From Ophioderma brevispina (Eukaryota > Echinodermata > Ophiuroidea > Amphilepidida > Ophiodermatidae), in assembly GCA_023653785.1 (NCBI GenBank), contig JAMKCH010084900.1:62001-126000 (forward strand): a DNA stretch of 64,000 nucleotides, given 5' to 3'. Below are positions 56,795-64,000 of this stretch, piece after piece. Under the pieces are notes generated by a model. It did no database searches. It saw only the letters and a list, made by a program, of their open reading frames with translations, and was not told the DNA's origin. Made by a program: the position numbers and the translations under genes. The first letter of the stretch is position 1, and each line of letters opens with the position of its first letter.

Positions 56795-57140
56795 TTAAAG
56801 GGTGGCCCGATTTAGTCTGTAAGTTTTTCATCTTGATATATAATGGCCTTCACCCAAACCCCATCTGAAAGTTTCGTGCCGATATTTCAACCCGTTTTCA
56901 TGTGAGAGCGTAAATGTGATTTGCAATCCCATAGAGTAACTGTGGAAAAATTAATATTGGTCGACCAAAAGGGGGCACATTTGCGCTCATAACCTCCAAC
57001 CAAACATCCTTTAGCCTAAGATTTCACCTGGTAAATGAGAAAATAGAGCTTTCTTCTGATACAAAATTTTAACCACTTCCGGTAAAATCTGGGGTCCCTG
57101 GGAACGACAGGCTATTAGCGATCGGGCCATGGACCTTTAT
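56795..57140 (-). mobile_element. T7 copy 2, inverted
   Basis: TTAA at 56795-56798 followed by AGGGTGGCCCGATTTAGTC, and on the right CTATTAGCGATCGGGCCATG..ACC next to TTAT (mutated TTAA), bound 346 bp. The interior is the inverse of 8870-9236, including ATTAATATTGGTCGACCAAA and the GTTTGGTT/AACCAAAC blocks. Confidence 0.8.
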
Positions 57141-57535
57141 TTAAAGACCTTAGTACCATTACTCATATTCGATTACTCAATGACCGTCCTGTGTGTGACA
57201 AAATGGATATGGAATTGTGTGTTATTTTAGGATACCCCTTAGTGATGGTGCCTTTGTAAGCCAGCACATTATGTTGTATAATATTGTTTTGCATAATTTT
57301 CATTATTATGACATTTAAATTTAGAAACCATTGATCTTTTAGCTTATAAATTGTTGTAACTCTGGCTGGTAATCTAAAAGAAAGTCTAACTTTGAACCAA
57401 CGTTTGAAGTTAGACGCCCTTTGAGAAAGGCCATTGCCTTTGTGTTTTCATCTACTGTTCAAGTTTTTAATATATTTTTATGCATTTATAAAAAATTATT
57501 TGTTGCGGTGCCCAGAAGAAACAGCGTTGTTTGAC
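57141..57535. other. non-coding stretch with a small hairpin
   Basis: GTCTAACTT at 57384 and AAGTTAGAC ending at 57414 form a short hairpin. No gene seen. Confidence 0.5.
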
Positions 57536-57690
57536 GGGAGTTTCCTTCGTAACATGACCCATCTGACACACACTTATGAATTCGGAAACCTTAATGGAAT
57601 AAACCTGTGGCTTAATTCCGTGAAGGGTTTCCGAATTCATAGTGTGTCCGAAAAAAGTGTGTGTCAGATGGGTCGGGGTACGGAAATAAC
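57536..57690. mobile_element. foldback element F1, copy 2
   Basis: The left arm with GACCCATCTGACACACACTT and ATGAATTCGGAAACCTT is mirrored by AGGGTTTCCGAATTCAT, AGTGTGTCAGATGGGTC and GGTACGGAAAT. The arm sequences match those of the copy at 16369-16538. A 100-codon frame overlaps it by chance. Confidence 0.75.
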
Positions 57691-57946
57691 CTTGTTTGAC
57701 ATTATTTATGCAATATTGGTGCTCGACTCTTACTAAGAAAGCATTTACCTACACTAACTCCATACATAAAAATAACTTCCTGGCAACCAGTAGCTGATGA
57801 ATTATTTGAACAAACTGGCCCATGTTGTATCCCATTTTCATTTGGGAAGGTTGTGTAAGTTCTAAGCTTTAATTTAAAATTGAAACTAGATTTGTGTATT
57901 GAGGCAAATAAAGTCCTTATGTGACATCCCGAAGCCTGGCTCGTTT

Positions 57947-58275
57947 CTGAAAGGGGCATTTCGTGATCCACAGCCCGTCCCCCTGACTTAACCTAAAAAA
58001 AGTTGAGATGTATTTATCAGCTGAATCGCTAGCCTTAGTAATCCCTGTACCTAATCTTACTGCAAATTTGGCCGTATCTGTATAAAATTAGCAATTTTGT
58101 ATTTTCTGTCCGTAAACGACAAAATTAAGCACAGTGGCCTATGGTGCCGTGGAAACAAGCGATTGCTCATAATACAAAACAGCAAGATCGAAAAATCATA
58201 TTTGGAATATTTTCTCAGGATAGCTACTGAACAATGAATAAAACAGAAGGTGCTGAATCACGAAATGCACCTTGA
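57947..58275 (+). mobile_element. T4 copy, nearly complete
   Basis: CTGA (mutated TTAA) then AAGGGGCATTTCGTGATCCA pairs with the right end ATCACGAAATGCACCT next to TTGA. Internal matches to 35010-35391 include TGTCCGTAAACGACAAAATT, AGCACAGTGGCCTATGG and TTGCTCATAATACAAAAC. The tips are the best-preserved inverted pair of T4 here. Confidence 0.85.
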
Positions 58276-58416
58276 ACTTTTGAGCTTACAGATGAAACGA
58301 ATCGCTCAAGAATCAAAATTTCAAATCTTTCAAAAAAAAAAATCAAAATTAATTGTCCCTCCACTCCACTGGCCCCATATTTGGAATTGTAATAGTACAA
58401 AGAAGTCTAGTCTTAG

Positions 58417-58520
58417 GTCAGTGGTTTTTTGAGATGGCTTCCGGAAGTCAGCTTCAGATCCACTGACTTTGTGGTTTTATAATCTATAAAGAATCTATCA
58501 GGGTTGAAAGGGTTAAAATA
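58417..58520. repeat. short hairpin repeat (GTCAGTGG family), copy 2
   Basis: GTCAGTGGTTTTTTGAGATG at 58417 and its inverse ending CCACTGAC (58467) form a hairpin. It is followed by AGGGTTGAAAGGGTTAAAA, as in the copy at 33799-33905. Confidence 0.55.
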
Positions 58521-59799
58521 CAAATGCCTCTGTTACTAGGGTTGTAAATTATGCCTCTCTGCAAGAATGACTTTGAACTTCTTTTGTCAAAAAAATATTG
58601 GCTGGAAATTGAGTTAATGTAATTTCAAACTTCTGTAGCCTGGTTTCTGCCCCTCTGGCAATAGTTGATCCAATCATTTTTCAGTGATGTTTAGGATGAT
58701 AATTTTGCGATGGTAATGTTTACGTAGCTATTTATCCACAGCATTATGTAGCAGTTCCTGTAACTAAACCTCATTCTTGTCAAAGTAATCCTCAAATAAT
58801 CCTCAAAATACCATTGTTAATTATTGGATTTATTGCTGTTATTCTTAAGGTCGTCAACATTCTGTATTTTTATTTGCAACAGCAAGTTGCATTTTAAAGA
58901 ATACCTTAAGAATAACAGAACACGTGTTACAAACAACATTATTGCGGTCTCTAGTATGTGCTTTATCTGGCAGTTGCTTTGGAACAACATTCAGTTACAA
59001 AATCTCTATTTTCTGTCTCACTTTGTGTTGATATATCCTCATTATAATGTACTTTACCCGAAAAACCTGCTAAACTTCGCATTTTCCCACTCTATCAATC
59101 ATCTTTTTTTACCGATGAATATCCTTGGTCACATGATAATTTTGTACTCCTGTCAGGAAACTCTTGGAAGTCTCATCTCTTCCCAAGAGTTTTTCTGTTG
59201 TTATACAGGAAGCCAAGCTCATTGGAGTACCTAAATGTGCATTCCATCTATGGACAATCGGGGAATTCACAATACGATATTCAATTATTCCGCTTCACGT
59301 TCTTTGTGACCACTTTATTTATTGGAATTCCGTGGCATTGTTGTTAATATAATCCCTATGAGTAGCAAGCATTACTGTGTTGTGTAAGCTTTCTTTTTTA
59401 GTGCATAGTGTTGACAATAGTTTTGTTAATAATGTTGTTACTATAAACAACGGTATTTGAAACCTCATGGGAGTTAGACGTCAATTAGAACAAATGTTTG
59501 CCTACATCTAAATTCTGGAAATTTGATTTATTTGTTTGCTTCATTTTTTTGGTCGCCTATAGCTTGAATCAACATATTATCAATGTACAAAGATGATAAT
59601 CGAATACATGGATTTTTCTTTTGTTGACATAAAAATGGAAAAACGTAAAGTTTGCTTAAAGCATTACATTTAGGGTAGAGCAGTAGTTTTTGTTGCTTGG
59701 TGTTTGATATCTCCCCATTTGTGCTGCGACTGAATCCAAGAACAGAATCTTTTTTTATAATTATGTGTACTTGGTCAATTTTTAAAAGCATTTGAGAAG
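58521..59799. other. non-coding stretch with one hairpin
   Basis: A hairpin at 59153-59192 pairs CAGGAAACTCTTGGAAG with its near-inverse CTTCCCAAGAGTTTTTCTG. It lies within a 136-codon frame (58824-59234) that is rich in Leu, Phe and Asn and has no recognisable domain. It is not called as a gene. Confidence 0.45.
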
Positions 59800-60345
59800 T
59801 GGACCCATTGTCATAGCATGTGTGCCATGGATGTCTGCATTGTCTGGGTTTTGAGTTTCTTTCTGCACACTGTATGGTTTAGGTATCCATTTTGGACAAT
59901 TGTTACCCATTGTCAGCAACAGGTTGTGCTTTGGATGTCTACATTTTTTCTGGATACTGATTTTCTTTCTGTACACTTTATGGTGTATGTTCCATATTGA
60001 CAAGTCACCTATTTTCAGCAGCAGGTGTTGCTGTGGGAAATGTCTGCATTGTCTGGTTTCCCTGATTTAATTTTTGTAACAACTGTATGGTGGAGGTATC
60101 ATATGACAAGTCTTCATTGTTAGCAAAAGGTGGTGCTGTGGATGTCCTGTATGTCTGGGTTCTGATTTCTTTCTGTAACTTATAGTGGAGGCAACCTATT
60201 AACAAGTCCAACCTATTGTACCAGCAGCATGTGCTTGTGGAATGTCTGTATTGTCTAGGTTCTAATTGTCTTTCTGCACACAAGTATAGGAGACTTCCAT
60301 ATTTAGAAGTGACCCTTTGTCAACAGCAGGTGTGATTGTGGAACA
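59800..60345. repeat. 104-bp tandem repeat, five units
   Basis: The word GGATGTCTGCATTGTCTGG or a variant starts at 59829, 59933, 60039, 60140 and 60241. Each unit also holds TTTCTTTCTGCACAC, a TATGGTGGAGG-type word and TTGTCAGCAGCAGGTG. The units differ by 10-20 percent, so this is an old array. Confidence 0.85.
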
Positions 60346-61389
60346 ACGGTTTAGATGTTCTCTTCAAGTTGTCAAGCTATGCATACATCACAGCACACAT
60401 GTTGCTTACAATGGATGATTTGTTTTATGGATCTGTTTCAATGCAACATATTACATATTTTATTAACCTAAGATTACTTAAAACCAAAACTGAAGCTAAT
60501 ACTCCGGTGATTTGCAAGCACTCATTAACCTATCTTCAAATGCAGAAATTACTTAAAAATAAAAGCCAAGGCTCTTAAATCTAAACAGTATTATGATAAC
60601 CATTTTACAGACATAGATAGTGAAAACACCCATATTGGCATTTGGAAGAGGAAATGTCATTTATGTCTGTTTCTTCGTGAAGATTTATAATTTTGAAATG
60701 GAATTTGTCAAACATCTGTTCACATGTTAGAGCTAAATATCTATTTCATTACAAAGGTCTGTGATAACTTTGCTACTACAGCTGAAAGTGCATCACATAT
60801 GATAAGTGTTTCAAGTCATAGTCACTGTTCTGTCTGTCATATTAATTCTTTTTGACTAGACATGTTTGTTTTCTTTTCTTTGAGTTGTTTGTTATGTTTT
60901 TGCAAAAAGGTCAGAAGACTTATAACATGTATTTCTGGAATCTGGAATATAAATCCACTTATTACTAGCCTGTCAGATGATTTGCATAAACAAATACAGC
61001 TCATGCAGATGTTAAAAAATTAAATAGAAAGGGGTGGGGGAACATTTCCAAAGGGGGAAAGTTATATCTCCAAAGGGCGAAAGTTTTGTAGACACGTTGC
61101 TCATGCAAACTTCTTATTGCCTTTTGTCTACTCTAGAATCTAAGTTGAGGAAATGAATCAATGTGTATCATGCATGTAAATATGATACAGATTTTCAGAT
61201 TTTATTGTCCAAAACGGGTGGCCTAGGAATGCTACTAATTAGATGCTTAAGGTAAAGTAACCACGTGTTTAATATCAAGCTGAAAGTGGTTACAATTATG
61301 AAATCGATAGGCTTGGAGTAGAATAGTCTTAGAACGTTCGTAACTCTTGATGCGTATCACGAGTTGAGAACCATCTCAGCAGGTGTTTG
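60346..61389. other. non-coding stretch, nothing recognised
   Basis: Frames up to 80 codons only, with no recognisable features. An imperfect inverted repeat (TTGATGCGTA / TACGCATCAA) at 61347-61475 runs into the LINE tail. Confidence 0.45.
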
Positions 61390-61880
61390 GGGAACAGACG
61401 TAAGTCGCAACTAATAGAAATCTTAGCTTGTGCTGAGAATGAGTTGCGACACAACTTACGCATCAAGTTTGGGGAACGAACCCCTGCAAGATTTCAGCTT
61501 CTAACAACTCATTCCATCAAAGATGTATACAAGTACTCATTCATGCCAACAGCTGCCAGACTCTGGAATGTACTTCCTGTGGACGTCATCACTGCACCAT
61601 CTGTATACGTTTTCAGGGCACGCATCTCATCCAACTAGTTTCCAGGAGATGGTTTTTACTTGCATCTGTAAATATTATGCTCCTTCAGCTTCACCTGCTC
61701 TAAAGTTTGTCACGCTCAGTAGTTTATCCAGAGATGTAGATGACAAACAATCTACATCAAAATAACTTTTAAACTATTTTAAAATGTTCCACAGTTTTTT
61801 CTTTTTCTAAACTGCTTATTTTTCTTCATCCTTTGTGTTTACTTAACATTTTTTCGATGACAACATTTTTTATCAAGATG
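61390..61880 (+). mobile_element. LINE 3' end, copy 2 (dead RT tail)
   Basis: An 83-codon frame carries the C-terminal LINE block: FMPTAARLWNVLPVDVITAP followed by SVYVFRARI. It is in better shape than copy 1 at 55890-56570 and shares the same 3' untranslated sequence (GATGTAGATGACAAAC, TTTCTAAACTGC). Truncated at the 5' side within the region after the reverse transcriptase domain. No poly(A) end was seen. Confidence 0.75.
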
Positions 61881-62329
61881 AAGTCTTCTGAAGACGAAGA
61901 GCAGAAGAAAAATACTCAATTCTTAACCACAAGTACTTCGTCCAAGGACATACCTGAACAAGATTTCCTTCCATAATAAGTATTATGACCCAGAAAGAAC
62001 AAGAATAGAATAATTCCATGAAAAACAGATTTTTCATTTGCATCTAAGATATTTACAATTCTAGTTCAATATACTGTCAATTTGAAATATGACAACTTCT
62101 TTGTATTTAAAAAGTTGTCAATTGTATTTGAAGCACTTTTCAAATGAAGACAGCATTACATGTTCATTCCGTGATGGCTTGACTGCATTTTGAAAGAGTA
62201 CTTGTGTCTAATAAAATAATGAACTTCCCACAGAGTATGTCAAAATATTATATATCCAGAGAATATACAGGTGGTTTTTACCCATTGGTCACCATGTCAA
62301 ATGGCTAGGTGTATTGTTGTGTTCATGTT
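61881..62329. other. non-coding stretch, nothing recognised
   Basis: AT-rich sequence after the LINE tail. No gene or bounded repeat found. Confidence 0.5.
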
Positions 62330-62655
62330 TGTGTGTCTGTCTGTCTGTGTGTCCCCAAACTTCTTGCATGCATCTTAAGAACCACAGATGCTAGGAGGAT
62401 GAAACTTATTTGGCAGATGACCCTACAGAGGTCTTCATCAGGTTTGATGGAGGCAGACCTTTGATCTGATTTCCAGGCCACAGGATTAATTTCAAAATTT
62501 GATTCTTGTGCATGATATCTCAATCAACAACCACTAACGCTAGGATCATGAAAAATTGTTTGGTAGATTAACCCCCACAGAGGTCTACATGGATTTCTAT
62601 GGAGTATGGCCTTTGACTTCGTGAACAGGTCATAGGCTCTGTTCTCCAAATGACC
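62330..62655. repeat. GT/CTGT microsatellite and diverged direct repeat
   Basis: A short (TG)n/(TCTG)n tract at 62330-62351 leads into two diverged units (about 62365-62500 and 62512-62650). Each has an ACCACxxATGCTAGGATGATGAAAC-like opening, a CACAGAGGTCT word, a GACCTTTGA word and a CAGGCCA/CAGGTCA word. Probably a dispersed repeat. Confidence 0.6.
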
Positions 62656-64000
62656 TATTTCAAGGACAAAGGTCAATTGTCAAAATAAAGACATTGCTCC
62701 TGTCTGAGGCAATTTCGGTAGGCAAATACTGAAATTTCGGTAGGCAACTGAAAAGGTGTGAGCCATTATATTTTTAGATGTGTTCCATGGCACAATATCC
62801 ACCGGAAATATGAAATATATTTAAGTGGAAGACTGATGGCACAAAATCATTTGATCTGATCTAACATGGATATCAATCATTCCTTCCTTGATTTCCTTCA
62901 ATATTTTTGGAGGGTCACTCTGCCCCAATGCAACCCATTGTCTATGTCTCCCTGCCCGGCAAAGGCTTAATCTGAGTCTTGAACAGAAGGATGCGAATGC
63001 CAGATGCAAGTATGGGGTATTCTACTTGAAATATATACTGCCGTTGTAAAAAGCGTCAACTAAATTTCCTCAAAAGTGTTGCTGCAGATTTAAAATATTC
63101 CAATGAGAAAGGAATGGCTATTACTTGCAAAAGCAAAGGCCCTGTCATCAAAAAAGTATTAGTGCCTTAGATCTAAGCTCCTGCCTAAGAAGAATGCCTT
63201 TAGTATAAATTTTATACAGATGGTCATTTAAACGATATAATGTAAAGAATTTAGTTAGGAGTTAAACAAAACTACAAAATGACTCCTAAGGATAGAACAA
63301 TCTATGTGATGTACAAAAATACTTTGTGGTAAAATTTATACGGTAGTATGTAACTTGGACTTAGGTCATTAGGTTTAATAAACTATTCCGCTCATATCTC
63401 GCTGCACTGTGAGTTGGGTTGTCAATATATTGATCACTTTCTCACTGCAAATCTGGTTGAAATGAATTAAACTTCTATTGTGGAACTGCGGTTGGGTGGA
63501 GACTGCAGTCAGGCAATGCAACTCACCACAAACAGCGATGCAGTGAAGTATGAAAGAACCATAAAGGTACAACCAGGCCTGGGTACAACGAGATATTTCA
63601 TATATAGATGTTATTGTGTTTTACATAGTAACTGCAGTTAGTATTTTTGTTTCAATCGACCTCACAAGTTGAAGAATTAATATCTTAAAATTCATTCTTT
63701 AGCTGCTATAAGTATCCTACAATTTGATTAGTTTTTGAGTCTGTTAAACAGAGAAATGCAAAAAAATGATTTGTGGGTACTGTGCATTGGAAGTTATCTT
63801 TAGAAGTGTAGCGAGAGCTTTCGGTGCATTCATATTGTGTGTCATTTGTAGTAATATCATATAGATTAGACATTCAATAGATCTCTTGCCTTGTATTTGC
63901 CTACCAAAATTGGTTAAAAGTGAAACATAAGGTGATTTTGATTTACGTATATATCAATATAAAACTAAATATCAAAGCTAAATTTCATATTTGTGTTAAT
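62656..64000. other. non-coding stretch to window end
   Basis: A tiny tandem pair (AATTTCGGTAGGCAA at 62709 and 62733) is the only structure noticed. No gene could be supported up to the end of the window. Confidence 0.5.

Noticed and set aside
58824..59234. 136-codon frame rich in Leu/Phe
   Set aside because: Composition reflects AT-rich DNA, it contains an internal DNA hairpin, and no domain is recognised.

Overview
The window is nuclear DNA from an animal, most likely a non-vertebrate deuterostome (echinoderm, hemichordate or similar). That placement is an inference from four things: AT-rich non-coding sequence, long mononucleotide C/G tracts, very many short inverted-repeat elements, and non-LTR retrotransposon tails. 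I could not confirm any host protein-coding gene, rRNA or complete tRNA. All open frames are short and most lie inside repeats. Short exons cannot be excluded by eye, so the window is best read as intergenic or intronic sequence that is dense in repeats.

The dominant theme is small elements bounded by TTAA, usually reading TTAA-RGG...CCY-TTAA. At least nine families (called T1 to T9 here) can be separated by their ends and interiors. Most are 330-380 bp, and T9 is 2.2 kb. TTAA target duplication fits Kolobok-like or piggyBac-like non-autonomous elements. Copies are at 5289-7524 (T9), 5838-6031, 17451-18160, 35010-35391 and 57947-58275 (T4), 8870-9236, 10770-11270 and 56795-57140 (T7), 9767-10092, 19981-20315, 36730-37020, 38757-38835, 44740-45060, 45057-45421 and 47366-47725 (T1), 12173-12513, 24327-24665 and 53128-54349 (T3), 13113-13468 and 35482-35844 (T2), 28373-28716 and 50066-50431 (T5), 41756-42550, 47195-47369 and 55050-55605 (T8), and 52709-53131 (T6). 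In three places two elements share a single TTAA.

Other mobile DNA includes hAT-like MITEs with 8-bp duplications (16997-17434, 18981-19409, 52751-52836) and a further hAT-like one at 51867-52011. There are CACTA-like elements (10788-11022, 39228-39780) and several foldback elements (2519-2753, 16369-16538, 53203-53391, 54409-54645, 57536-57690). Two copies of a tRNA-derived SINE lie at 21040-21480 (minus) and 27413-27770 (plus). A tRNA-like inverted palindrome lies at 34530-34768, and two LINE 3' ends keep a recognisable reverse-transcriptase C-terminal tail (55890-56570, 61390-61880).

Tandem arrays include a roughly 150-bp unit carrying paired DR1-type nuclear-receptor motifs (15551-16130), DR3-type motifs (48084-48236), a 104-bp unit (59800-60345), a roughly 115-bp unit split by a T5 insertion (49978-50935), and an 18-bp minisatellite (29595-30140). 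Three pairs of nearly identical long direct repeats (40.5-41.1, 43.8-44.7, 45.9-47.0 kb) each have a 20-22 base poly(A) run at one junction. They are either odd retroposition products or assembly joints. I see no gene network; the relations between features are nesting and abutment of mobile elements.
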